Below, piece after piece: positions 1 through 8,622 of a DNA stretch of 64,000 nucleotides. The DNA lies in the NCBI RefSeq assembly GCF_001547895.1, contig NZ_AP014627.1, forward strand, positions 1,243,501 to 1,307,500. The letters are read 5' to 3'. The DNA comes from Pseudomonas sp. Os17. GTDB lineage: Bacteria; Pseudomonadota; Gammaproteobacteria; Pseudomonadales; Pseudomonadaceae. Below the pieces are notes generated by a model. It worked only from the letters and a program-made list of their open reading frames with translations. It had not been told where the DNA came from and searched no databases. The stretch's first letter is position 1. Each line of letters starts with the position of its first letter. Made by a program: the position numbers and the translations under genes.

Positions 1-698
1 GCGTGCTGGAAATCACTGCAGCGGCCCAGGAAAAAGAAGGCCTGGCGCAAGCCCGCGTCCGCACCGAGCAGCTGATTGCCGAAGCCCGTGGCGAGCAGGA
101 AAAAGGCCTGGCCGACGCCCGCATCATGGAAGCCCAGGCGGCGGCCAAGGAGAAGGACGGCCTGGCCGAAGCCAAGGTCATGGAAGAGAAACTCGGGGCT
201 CAGGCCCGTGGCGAAGAGCAACTGGGCGCGGCCAAGGCCAAGGCCACCAAGGACCTGGGTTCGGCCGAAGCCGAAGTGCTGCTGCAGCGCCTGAACGCCG
301 AAGCCGAAGGCCTGGGCAAGAAGTTCGGTGCCCTGGATTCCCTCAGCGACAGCGCGCGGTCCCACGAAGAGTTCCGCATGCAACTGGAGAAGAACTTCGA
401 GGAAGCGATGGCCGCCATCGCCGCCAACAAGGAGATCGCCAAGGACCAGGCCGAAGTGCTGTCGGCGGCCCTCAGCAAGGCCAAGATCGAGATCGTCGGC
501 GGCGAAGGCGACTTCTTCAACTCCTTCGCCAAGTCGCTGTCGGTGGGCAAGGCCATCGAGGGCGTGGTGGGCAAGAGCCCGGTGGTCCAGGACGTCCTGG
601 CACGCCTGCTCAATGGCAAGGGCGCCCCGGCGGTTGCCGCCGAACTGGCCGCCGCTGCCGTCTCGCGCAAGGCCGACACGCCGTCTGCCGAAGCCTGA
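1..698 (+). CDS. SPFH/flotillin-like membrane protein, C-terminal part (5' end outside window)
   Basis: The frame is open from the first base, so only the last ~230 residues are present. The first ~100 visible residues form an Ala/Glu/Lys-rich helical repeat (units such as EARGEQEKGLADARIMEAQ) of the kind that follows the SPFH/band 7 domain in flotillins and YqiK-type proteins. The last ~80 residues are less repetitive and end in an Ala-rich tail. Flotillin-like proteins oligomerise at the inner membrane and organise membrane domains. The SPFH domain itself is not visible here, so the family call rests on the coiled-coil tail and on the following DUF3686 ATPase, which I recall as its neighbour in P. 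aeruginosa (PA3729-PA3728). The gene is followed by two hairpins before the ATPase start. Confidence 0.7.
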   Translation, partial: VLEITAAAQEKEGLAQARVRTEQLIAEARGEQEKGLADARIMEAQAAAKEKDGLAEAKVMEEKLGAQARGEEQLGAAKAKATKDLGSAEAEVLLQRLNAEAEGLGKKFGALDSLSDSARSHEEFRMQLEKNFEEAMAAIAANKEIAKDQAEVLSAALSKAKIEIVGGEGDFFNSFAKSLSVGKAIEGVVGKSPVVQDVLARLLNGKGAPAVAAELAAAAVSRKADTPSAEA

Positions 699-716
699 CC
701 CACACCTGACACACCT

Positions 717-810
717 GTAGCCGCTGCCGAAGGCTGCGACCGACTCCGTAGGAGGCGCAGCCCTTGAGGGCCTTCGGGCCCTCAAGCACGCAGCCCGCGG
801 CAGCGGCTAC
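717..810. repeat. Nested inverted repeat (REP-like or bidirectional hairpin)
   Basis: A 13-bp perfect inverted repeat (717-729 against 798-810, GTAGCCGCTGCCG) encloses a second perfect 10-bp stem (763-772 against 777-786) with a TTCG tetraloop. It lies right after the SPFH gene. The outer arms resemble a Pseudomonas intergenic palindrome family. No U-tract follows, so it is more likely a repeat element or RNA stabiliser than a terminator by itself. Confidence 0.7.
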
Positions 811-828
811 CGGCCTTGTGTCGGGCAC

Positions 829-860
829 CGGGCTCCAGGTTTGAGGAGCCCGCTTTTTTT
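829..860 (+). terminator. Rho-independent terminator
   Basis: An 8-bp perfect stem (CGGGCTCC at 829-836, GGAGCCCG at 845-852) is followed by C and seven T. It ends 30 bases before the ATPase start codon. It should stop transcripts from the SPFH gene, so the ATPase gene may depend on read-through or on a promoter inside this short gap. Confidence 0.7.
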
Positions 861-890
861 GCACACCGCCGTAGATCCAGGAAGGCCACG

Positions 891-3800
891 ATGTCGGACG
901 CTCAAGTCGCAACTCCCCCGCAGGACGTATTGGACAAGGCCGTCGCCGAAGGCGGCGCCTATGAGGTGCTGCACAAGCGCCTGCTGGACCAGGGCCAGCG
1001 CCTGCGGGCCACCACCGACGACCTCAACCAGAGGCGTCTCGACGAGTTCGGCAACAGCCGCATGGAAGTGGTCGGGCGGGTGCGCATCCGCACCGAGAAC
1101 AACTGCATCGCCCGGGACATCGTCCAGGTCGGCGACTGCCTGTTGTTCGGCTACAACGTGTTCATCGGCCTGAAGAAGGAAACCAGCGTCGCCGACGTGT
1201 TTTCCCTTTACCGGCTGGTGGAGGAGGGCGAAGGCTACGAAGCCGAGCCGGTGCCCCTGGAAGGCAGCTTCCTGGCGGCCCAGGGCTTCCTCAACGATTT
1301 CAACGAGCTCTACACCTATTACAAGAACACCCGCCTGCTGCAACTGGCGATCCGTGACGGCAAGCTGCTGGCGAGTTTCCAGATCGGCGAGCGCGTCACC
1401 GATGTGCGGGTGTTCCGCTGGTCGATCTCGGTGGACGGGCGCGAAGTCCGTTACATCGACAACCGTGGCGAACGGGATATCGCCCTGCCGGCGCCCTTCG
1501 ACTTCGAATGGAAGAAAGCCACCCGCGAGATGGTGGTCGAAGGCCGCTTCCCGCACCTGAACATCCTCGACACGGTGTTCGTCGAAACCATCGGCGGCGA
1601 CCTGACCATCAAGGTCGAGAACAACACCGAGTCCGGCCTGGGCATCTACCGCGAAGAGGTGCTGGACAAGACCCAGTCCCTGGACGACTCGCAGATCGAA
1701 TTCGCCCGCCTGGGCAGCCTGATCCTGCTCAAGGTCCTGCCGTACCGCGAAGAGCAGTGGCGCTACCTGGTGTTCAACAGCCTGACTCGCCAGGTGGAGC
1801 GCATCGACGCCATCGGCCTGGCCTGCGTGCAGTTGCCGGAAGACCACGGGATCATCTTCCCCGGTGGCTATTACCTGCAGAGCGGCGAGTACAAGACCTT
1901 CGAACAGTCCATGGACGGCATGCGCTTCAAGCGCTCGGTGCGCTCGCCCAACGGTGAAGATGTGCAGTACATCTTCTACCACCCGGAGCAGGGCCGCTCG
2001 GTGCTGCTGACCTACAACATGATCAACCGCCAGTTGCAGAACCCGTTGTTCGGTCACGGTTACGCGCGCCTGGAAGACGGGCGCATGGTGATCTTCGCCG
2101 CCGAAGGCGACGAGCCGACCCGGGTCCACCCGATGCAGGTCTGGCAGACCCCGTTCTTCACCGAGGAATACGCCGCGCGGCAACCGACCCGCAGCGGTTT
2201 CCTCGGGCGCATCGGCAATGCCGAGCTGGTGCGCAGCGTTTCCGATCTCTACGACCTGTGCCGCGAGATCGACACCCCGGCGGTGTCGGTGCAGCGCTAT
2301 TCGCTGCTGTGCCAGAACACCCGGCGCCTGTTCGATGTGTACCACTGGCTGGGCAGCGCCGAGCTCGAAGGCCTGGCCCCATTGCTGCGCGAGGTGGCCT
2401 CGACCTCGGAGCTGGTGCTGGATGAATACGAGAAAGTCGAAAGCATCCGCCGCCAGTCGGACCAGGCCATGGTGGCCGCCGAGGCCAAGCAGAAAGCCCT
2501 GCTCGACAGCCTGCTGGTGGACAGCTGGGACCAGGTGCAGAGCTTCGTCGATGCGCTCAACGGCATCACTGCCCAGCGCGGCCTGCTGCTGACCATTCGC
2601 GACTACCGCTACATCGACGTGGCGCGCATCGACGCCATGGAAGCCGAGCTGCTCAAGGCCCAGGAGCGCACCGCCGCCGGCACCGCGACCTTCCTCGCCA
2701 GCGACCAGGCCCTGCTGCCCTTCGTCACCCAGTTGGAAACCCTCGACGCCCAGGCGCAGAAAGCCGAAACCGTGGCCCAGCTCAACGAGCCCCTGGGCGC
2801 CCTGCAAGCCATGGCCGGCGACCTGGACATGCTGTCGAGCCTGATGGCCTCGTTGCAGATCGACGACGCCACCCAGCGCACTCGGATCATCGAGTCGATC
2901 TCGCAGATCTACGCCCGCCTGAACCAGGCCAAGGCCCGCGCCGAGCAACGGCGCAAGGGCCTGGGCTCGACCGAGACCGTGGCGCAGTTCGGCGCGCAGT
3001 TCAAACTCTTCAGCCAGGGCATCACCAACGCCCTGGCCCAGGCCCAGGACCCCGAGCGTTGCGACGAGCAACTGTCGCGGCTGCTGGTGCAGCTCGAAGA
3101 GCTGGAGAGTCGCTTCGGCGATCACGAACAGTTCCTCGGCGACATCCTCGGCAAGCGCGAGGAACTGCTGGAAACCTTCGAGGCCCACAAGCAATCGCTG
3201 CTCGACGAGCGCCAGCGCAAGGCCCAGGGCCTGCTGGACGCGGCGCGGCGGATTCTCGACAGCCTCGGCCGGCGCACCGCCAAGTTCACCCAGGCCGAGG
3301 AACTCAACGCGTTCTTCGCCGCCGACCCGCTGATCCTCAAGCTGCGGGAGCTGGCCGAGCGCCTGCGCGAGCTCAAGGACAGCGTCAAGGCCGACGATGT
3401 CGAGTCGCGCCTCAAGGGCGCCCGGGATCAGGCCGTACGTGCCCTGCGCGACAAGACCGAGCTGTTCGAAGAGGGCGGCAACGTCATCAAGCTGGGGCCG
3501 CGCCACCGCTTCAGCGTCAACACCCAGGAGCTGGACCTGACCCTGATGCCCCGGGGCGACGAACTGCACCTGCACCTGACCGGCACGGATTTCCTCGAAC
3601 CCCTGCGCGACCCCGAGCTGGAGGCCCTGCGGGACTTCTGGCAGGTGGCCCTGGAGTCGGAATCGGCCCAGCTGTACCGCGCCGAGTACCTGGCCGGGCA
3701 AGTGCTGGATGCCGCCGACCGCGGCCAGGAAGGCCTGAGCCTGGAAAGCCTGAAACCCTTGCTGGCGCACCCCGAGGAACTGGCGCGGGTGATCCGCGAC

Positions 3801-6038
3801 TTCGCTGCGCCGCGCTACAAGGAAGGCTACGAGAAGGGCATCCACGATCACGATGCCGCGGCGATCCTCCTGCAACTGCTGCCCCTGCGCGACAGTGCCG
3901 GCCTGCTGCGTTTCGGCGCTTCGGCGCGGGCTTTTGCCGCGTTGTTCTGGGACCGCCAGCAGCACCAGCCGCAACCGCAGCAATGGGCCGAGCGGGCCCG
4001 CACCAGCCGGCATATCCAGCAACTGTTCGGTCGTCGTGAAGGCTTGTTGCAGTTGCAGGACGAAATCTTCCTGGCGCTGCAGGACTGGCGTCAGCAGCAG
4101 GCCTTCAGCCTGCCGGCGGAGCTGTTGCCGGAAGCCGCCGAGTACCTGGTGCAGGAACTGGCTGCAGAACGCATCGAGTTCACCTTCAGCAAGTACGCCA
4201 GGCAGTTGCAGGAAGCCCTGACCCTGCGCCTGCAAGGCGCGCGCATGTGGGACGACTACCAGCAGGCCCTGGCCCAACTGGCCGAGCGGCCCGCCGCGCA
4301 GTGGGCGCTGGCCGGCAACTGGCTGTCGGCGCTGTGTGCCGAGGGCGAGTTCGCCGAGTGGAGCGACTACGTGCCCGAGGCCGTGGCCCTGTCGCTGTTG
4401 CGGGACGACTTTGCCAAGCGCATCACCGAAGTCGACCTGCGGTTCAGCGTCGGCAACCTGATGGGCGAACACCCGCGCATCCAGGAGCGCAGCCTGTCCC
4501 TCACCGTGGACGGTTTATTTGCCCGCCTGCGGGCCCACCGCGAACAGTTCCTGCCCGGCCTGCAGCGCTACCAGGCGCTGCGCCAGGGCATCATCAGCCG
4601 CGAACGCTCGGCCCTGCGCCTGAGCGAATTCAAGCCGCGGCCGCTGAGCTCGTTCGTGCGTAACAAGCTGATCAACGATGTGTACCTGGGCTTTATCGGC
4701 GACAACCTGGCCAAGCAGATGGGCACCGTGGGCGAGAACAAACGCACCGACCTGATGGGCCTGTTGATGCTGATTTCGCCACCGGGCTACGGCAAGACCA
4801 CCTTGATGGAATACGTGGCGCACCGCCTGGGCCTGATCTTCATGAAGATCAACGGCCCGGCCCTGGGGCACCAGGTGCGCTCCCTGGACCCGGCCCAGGC
4901 GCCGGACGCCACCTCGCGCCAGGAGCTGGAGAAGCTCAACCTGGCCCTGGAAATGGGCAACAACGTGATGCTCTATGTCGACGACATCCAGCACACCCAC
5001 CCCGAGTTCCTGCAGAAATTCATCTCGCTGTGCGACGGCACCCGGCGCATCGAAGGCGTGTGGAAAGGCCGCACCAAGACCTACGACATGCGCGGCAAGA
5101 AGTTCTGCGTGGTGATGTCGGGCAACCCGTACACCGAGTCCGGCGAGGTGTTCAAGATCCCCGACATGCTGGCCAACCGGGCCGACATCTATAACCTCGG
5201 CGACACCCTGGGCGGCATGCAGGAAGCCTTCGCCCTGAGCTACATCGAGAACGGCCTGACCTCCAACCCGGTGCTGGCGCCCCTGGCCACCCGCGACATG
5301 GCGGACGTCTACCGCTTCGTCGCCAAGGCCGAAGGCAAGGCCTTCTCCAGCAACGAACTGAGCCACAGCTACAGCGGCGCCGAGATCAACGAAATCACCA
5401 CCACCCTGCAACGCCTGATGCAGGTGCGCGACGTGGTGCTGCGGGTCAACCAGCAGTACATCGCCAGCGCCGCCCAGGCCGACCAGTACCGCAGCGAGCC
5501 GCCGTTCAAGCTGCAGGGCAGCTACCGCAACATGAACAAGATGGCGGAGAAGATCTCGGCGGTGATGAACGACGCCGAGCTCCTGCAACTCTTGGCCGAC
5601 CACTACCAGGGCGAATCCCAGCTGCTGACCACCGGCGCCGAGGAAAACCTGCTCAAGCTCGCCGAGCTGCGGGGCAACCAGACCCCGGAACAGCGCGAAC
5701 GCTGGGCGCAGATCAAGCGCGACTTCGTGCGCAACCGCTCCATGGGCGGCAGCGACAGCGATGTCGGCACCCGGGTGGTGGCCCAGCTCAACGATCTGGT
5801 GGAAGGCGTGCGCGGCCTGGCCCGGCCGGCGGAACAGCAGGGCATGCGTGAAGTGCTGGAAAACCTCTCCGAGCACCTGGAGCAGAGTTTCCTGCCGCTG
5901 CTCAAGGTCATGCACAAGAAGATCGACGTCGACCTGCACAGCCACCAGCGCATTGGCGACATCGCCACGCGGGTGGACGAATTGAGCCGCATGCTCAGCC
6001 ACGGTGATGTGCCGACCCTCAAGGACTCCCAACCGTAG
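891..6038 (+). CDS. DUF3686/AAA 'DNA repair ATPase' family protein, 1715 aa
   Basis: This very large protein has three parts. Residues ~1-400 match my recollection of the DUF3686 'DNA repair ATPase' N-terminus, rich in beta segments. Residues ~450-1250 are mostly charged helices, probably coiled coil. A C-terminal AAA ATPase carries Walker A PPGYGKTT (1297-1304, Lys1302) and Walker B MLYVDD (Asp1364-Asp1365), followed by a long helical tail. The start is set at 891 because AGGAAGG lies 7 bases upstream; the frame is open further 5' but without conserved character. The 'DNA repair' name is a family label; no nuclease or DNA-binding motif is visible. Position between an SPFH protein and a PLD-like protein suggests membrane-associated remodelling. 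Substrate unknown. Confidence 0.85.
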   Translation: MSDAQVATPPQDVLDKAVAEGGAYEVLHKRLLDQGQRLRATTDDLNQRRLDEFGNSRMEVVGRVRIRTENNCIARDIVQVGDCLLFGYNVFIGLKKETSVADVFSLYRLVEEGEGYEAEPVPLEGSFLAAQGFLNDFNELYTYYKNTRLLQLAIRDGKLLASFQIGERVTDVRVFRWSISVDGREVRYIDNRGERDIALPAPFDFEWKKATREMVVEGRFPHLNILDTVFVETIGGDLTIKVENNTESGLGIYREEVLDKTQSLDDSQIEFARLGSLILLKVLPYREEQWRYLVFNSLTRQVERIDAIGLACVQLPEDHGIIFPGGYYLQSGEYKTFEQSMDGMRFKRSVRSPNGEDVQYIFYHPEQGRSVLLTYNMINRQLQNPLFGHGYARLEDGRMVIFAAEGDEPTRVHPMQVWQTPFFTEEYAARQPTRSGFLGRIGNAELVRSVSDLYDLCREIDTPAVSVQRYSLLCQNTRRLFDVYHWLGSAELEGLAPLLREVASTSELVLDEYEKVESIRRQSDQAMVAAEAKQKALLDSLLVDSWDQVQSFVDALNGITAQRGLLLTIRDYRYIDVARIDAMEAELLKAQERTAAGTATFLASDQALLPFVTQLETLDAQAQKAETVAQLNEPLGALQAMAGDLDMLSSLMASLQIDDATQRTRIIESISQIYARLNQAKARAEQRRKGLGSTETVAQFGAQFKLFSQGITNALAQAQDPERCDEQLSRLLVQLEELESRFGDHEQFLGDILGKREELLETFEAHKQSLLDERQRKAQGLLDAARRILDSLGRRTAKFTQAEELNAFFAADPLILKLRELAERLRELKDSVKADDVESRLKGARDQAVRALRDKTELFEEGGNVIKLGPRHRFSVNTQELDLTLMPRGDELHLHLTGTDFLEPLRDPELEALRDFWQVALESESAQLYRAEYLAGQVLDAADRGQEGLSLESLKPLLAHPEELARVIRDFAAPRYKEGYEKGIHDHDAAAILLQLLPLRDSAGLLRFGASARAFAALFWDRQQHQPQPQQWAERARTSRHIQQLFGRREGLLQLQDEIFLALQDWRQQQAFSLPAELLPEAAEYLVQELAAERIEFTFSKYARQLQEALTLRLQGARMWDDYQQALAQLAERPAAQWALAGNWLSALCAEGEFAEWSDYVPEAVALSLLRDDFAKRITEVDLRFSVGNLMGEHPRIQERSLSLTVDGLFARLRAHREQFLPGLQRYQALRQGIISRERSALRLSEFKPRPLSSFVRNKLINDVYLGFIGDNLAKQMGTVGENKRTDLMGLLMLISPPGYGKTTLMEYVAHRLGLIFMKINGPALGHQVRSLDPAQAPDATSRQELEKLNLALEMGNNVMLYVDDIQHTHPEFLQKFISLCDGTRRIEGVWKGRTKTYDMRGKKFCVVMSGNPYTESGEVFKIPDMLANRADIYNLGDTLGGMQEAFALSYIENGLTSNPVLAPLATRDMADVYRFVAKAEGKAFSSNELSHSYSGAEINEITTTLQRLMQVRDVVLRVNQQYIASAAQADQYRSEPPFKLQGSYRNMNKMAEKISAVMNDAELLQLLADHYQGESQLLTTGAEENLLKLAELRGNQTPEQRERWAQIKRDFVRNRSMGGSDSDVGTRVVAQLNDLVEGVRGLARPAEQQGMREVLENLSEHLEQSFLPLLKVMHKKIDVDLHSHQRIGDIATRVDELSRMLSHGDVPTLKDSQP

Positions 6039-6074
6039 GCGCCGGCTTGCCGGCGAACAGCCAAGGATCACGAC

Positions 6075-6764
6075 ATGGATTTTGCCCACCTGGACCGGCA
6101 GCTGCGCGACAGCCTGCTGGACCTGAAACTGAGCAACGAAGAACGGAACGAACTGCGCCAACTGGGCAGCGAACTGGGCAGCGACCAGGTGCGCTACCTG
6201 CGCAACCGGGCCTTTGACCTGGTGCGCGAGCTGGCGCTGGCGGACAGCGCCAATGTGCTGCCGGCGCTGAAATGGCTGGAGCAGGTGATCAAGACCCTGG
6301 ACACCCACAGCGCCCCGGTGCGCGACATGGCCAGCGCCCACTTCAGCCCCGGTGAAGACTGCCGGCGCAAGATCCGCGACCTGTGCCGCCAGGCGCGAGT
6401 CTCGGTGGATATCTGCGTGTTCACCATTTCCGACGATCAACTGAGCGACGAAATCCGCGCCTGCCACCAGCGCGGCGTGGCCGTGCGGGTGATCAGCGAC
6501 AGTGAAAAGCAATTCGATGTCGGCAGCGATATCGCCGCGCTGCGCGAGGCCGGGGTGCCGGTGCGGATCGACGACACGCCGTTCCACATGCATCACAAGT
6601 TCGCCGTGTTCGATGGCCGAACCCTGCTCAATGGCAGCTTCAACTGGACCCGCAGCGCCACCACCGGCAATGAGGAAAACCTGCTGGTGATCGACCACCC
6701 GCAACTGGTGGCCAGTTACCTCAAGGAGTTCAACGAACTCTGGGCCCGCTACGCGCCGCGTTAA
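6075..6764 (+). CDS. Phospholipase D-like protein with one HKD motif
   Basis: The 229-residue protein has a helical N-terminal ~95 residues and a C-terminal PLD-like domain with one HxK(x)4D motif: His173, Lys175, Asp180, followed by GSFNWT. One motif per chain is typical of the Nuc/Zucchini/mitoPLD branch, which builds its active site from a dimer. Members cleave phosphodiesters in nucleic acid or in cardiolipin, and the sequence does not tell which. It starts 36 bases after the ATPase stop on the same strand, with AAGGA upstream, so it is probably co-transcribed with it. A REP-like GCCGGCTTGCCGGC lies between the two genes. No signal peptide is visible, so it is probably cytoplasmic. Confidence 0.8.
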   Translation: MDFAHLDRQLRDSLLDLKLSNEERNELRQLGSELGSDQVRYLRNRAFDLVRELALADSANVLPALKWLEQVIKTLDTHSAPVRDMASAHFSPGEDCRRKIRDLCRQARVSVDICVFTISDDQLSDEIRACHQRGVAVRVISDSEKQFDVGSDIAALREAGVPVRIDDTPFHMHHKFAVFDGRTLLNGSFNWTRSATTGNEENLLVIDHPQLVASYLKEFNELWARYAPR

Positions 6765-6792
6765 GGCGTGTAGCGGCGGGCCTCATACGGCC

Positions 6793-8517
6793 TCAGGCGG
6801 CGTTCGGGTAACCCCAGGCGCTCTCGGCGGCTAGGCTGTCGATCAGCTTCTGGCGCAGCTCATGGGCTTTTTCCGGTGCACTCTGGCTCAGGGTTTCCAG
6901 GGCCAGGTGCAACTGCTGCACCGGGTTTTCGCCGATAAACAGGTTGCGCAGTTCCAGGCCGGCAATCGCCTCCTCGAAGCGTTGCTGGCGGATATGGTTC
7001 AGCACCATGGCCTGGCTCAACTGGCTGGCATAGGCCGCCAGCTGTTCCAGGCGAGTCTTTAGCTCGGCGGCTTTTGCCTGATCGTCGATGTAGACGTAGC
7101 TCAGCGCCAGCTGTTCCAGGAAGAAGGTTTTTTCCGCAGGGTCCAGCGTCGCATTTTGACTGTCGTCGTCGAGCGCTTGCACAGCCTGATCCAGCAGTTC
7201 GCCGGCTTGCCGGGTTTGTTCCAGGTCGTGTAGCAGCTTGGCCTGCAACGCCAGTTTCATCGGACGATCGGCGTATTCGAGCTGGGTGTTGAGATGCGCC
7301 ATTTCCTCCAGATTGTTGCGGATCAGCCAGCTGTCTCGACGCAGGCGCGGCAGGTCGGCCTGCACCCGCAGTTGGGTTTCCAGGATCAGCAGGCGCAGCC
7401 ACGGCCATTGCTCATCGCCACGCAAGGTCTCCAGTGCCAGCAAGGCCTGCTCCAGCAGATGGGCGCACCATTGCGGGTGTTCCTCGGCGTAGGTGCCCCA
7501 CAGGCAGACCAGGCACCAGATACGCTGCGGGGTCGAGACGGCGCCAGCCTGCAAGGCCGCCTCGGCCTCGGCCATTTCATTGCGCCCGACATGCCAGTTC
7601 AGCAGGCTCAACAGCAGCTCGCTGGCGTAACTTTCCGGCATCTGGGCGATCAGCCGTTGAGCCAGATCCGGGCGGTTGGCGTCCAGTATCAGCTTGAGCA
7701 GCGGCGGGTAGCCGAAGTAGTCCTCGGGCTCGGGGGCCAGTGTCAGCAGTTCGAACCCGGCCTCGAATTCCCCGGTTTCCATGAGCAGGGTCACGACGAC
7801 GATCCGAGCCGATCCGGGCAATTGCGCGGCCATGGCCGGGAACTGCGCATCCTGCCCCTGGGCACGGTACTCGCGCAGGGTCTGCTCTATCTCGTGTGGG
7901 TCCAGTTCGTTGACCGGCTGTTTGAGCAGCAGTTGCCAGGCCAGGCCGATGCTGATGGCAGCCTCGTCGGCCAGGCCCAAGCTGCGTTGCAGGGCAGCCA
8001 ACTGCCGATGCTCGCTGGCGGAGTCCTGGCTCAATTGCTCGACACCGAAGGTCACCAGCAAGGCGCGGGCCTGCTCGTGTTCACCGCTGGCCACCAGCAA
8101 TGGTATGCGCAGCATGGGCGCTGACGGCAGGGGTTGATGCAGGCGCTCCAGCAGGCTCAGCACAGCCTGCGGGCCGTCCTTGTCGAGCAGGGTTTCGAGC
8201 AGTTGGTTCAGCGCCATGGGCTGGTAGGTTTCATCGAGTTCGGCCAGGACCTCCAGGGCCTGTTCCTGGTCGCCTTGTCGGTACAGCGCCGCAGGTATCT
8301 GCATCAGCCCCAATTGCCGGGCTTTGCCCGTCAGGCGCTGGGCCAGTTGCAAGCCCACTTGCGGTTCGATGGCGCTCAGGTGCGCCGCGCGATTGATCTG
8401 CGCAGCCTCGTCCAGGGTGATGCCCAGGTCATTGGCGGAGCTGCGGCTCTTGTGGGCATACACCACCAGCAGCGAGATCACGCCGGTAATGAGCAGCAGG
8501 ATGATAAGCACTTCCAT
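6793..8517 (-). CDS. Membrane-anchored helical-repeat (TPR-like) protein, paralogue of the next upstream gene
   Basis: 574 residues. One N-terminal membrane helix (MEVLIILLLITGVISLLVVY) is followed by a basic turn and ~540 residues of amphipathic helices reminiscent of TPR repeats (for example FFLEQLALSYVYIDDQAKAAE near the C-terminus). The start at 8517 has AAGGAA about 9 bases upstream. The protein closely resembles in layout and in many blocks the 578-residue protein encoded immediately upstream on the same strand (RRDSWL..NLEE and KLLHDL occur in both). Its job is probably protein-protein scaffolding at the inner membrane. I do not recognise a named family. It converges with the PLD gene, 28 bases apart. 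Confidence 0.75.
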   Translation of the reverse strand: MEVLIILLLITGVISLLVVYAHKSRSSANDLGITLDEAAQINRAAHLSAIEPQVGLQLAQRLTGKARQLGLMQIPAALYRQGDQEQALEVLAELDETYQPMALNQLLETLLDKDGPQAVLSLLERLHQPLPSAPMLRIPLLVASGEHEQARALLVTFGVEQLSQDSASEHRQLAALQRSLGLADEAAISIGLAWQLLLKQPVNELDPHEIEQTLREYRAQGQDAQFPAMAAQLPGSARIVVVTLLMETGEFEAGFELLTLAPEPEDYFGYPPLLKLILDANRPDLAQRLIAQMPESYASELLLSLLNWHVGRNEMAEAEAALQAGAVSTPQRIWCLVCLWGTYAEEHPQWCAHLLEQALLALETLRGDEQWPWLRLLILETQLRVQADLPRLRRDSWLIRNNLEEMAHLNTQLEYADRPMKLALQAKLLHDLEQTRQAGELLDQAVQALDDDSQNATLDPAEKTFFLEQLALSYVYIDDQAKAAELKTRLEQLAAYASQLSQAMVLNHIRQQRFEEAIAGLELRNLFIGENPVQQLHLALETLSQSAPEKAHELRQKLIDSLAAESAWGYPNAA

Positions 8518-8608
8518 GATTCGGTTTTCCTTGGGGACGGGTCGTGGCCTGGCGCGTTGCATGGGGTCGTCCTGGACGACCGGGTTGCAGCCAGGCGGGT
8601 GTCAGCTC

Positions 8609-8619
8609 GGGGGGGGGGG
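8609..8619. repeat. G11 homopolymer between tandem paralogues
   Basis: Eleven consecutive G on the + strand (C11 in the transcript) start 4 bases past the stop codon of the upstream paralogue and end ~90 bases before the start of the downstream one. A homopolymer this long is a possible slippage site. Because it is outside both reading frames it could only change spacing or RNA behaviour. A sequencing-length error is also possible. Confidence 0.8.
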
Positions 8620-8622
8620 CGG

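Noticed and set aside
807..6704. Long minus-strand reading frames (1221 and 729 codons) antisense to the DUF3686 ATPase
   Set aside because: They mirror the sense gene in GC-rich third positions, have low-complexity Gln/Val/Gly/Leu/His composition and no domain. Shadow frames.
6075..6764. PLD-like gene truncated because only one HKD motif is present
   Set aside because: The Nuc/Zucchini branch normally has one HKD per chain and acts as a dimer; length is normal for that branch.
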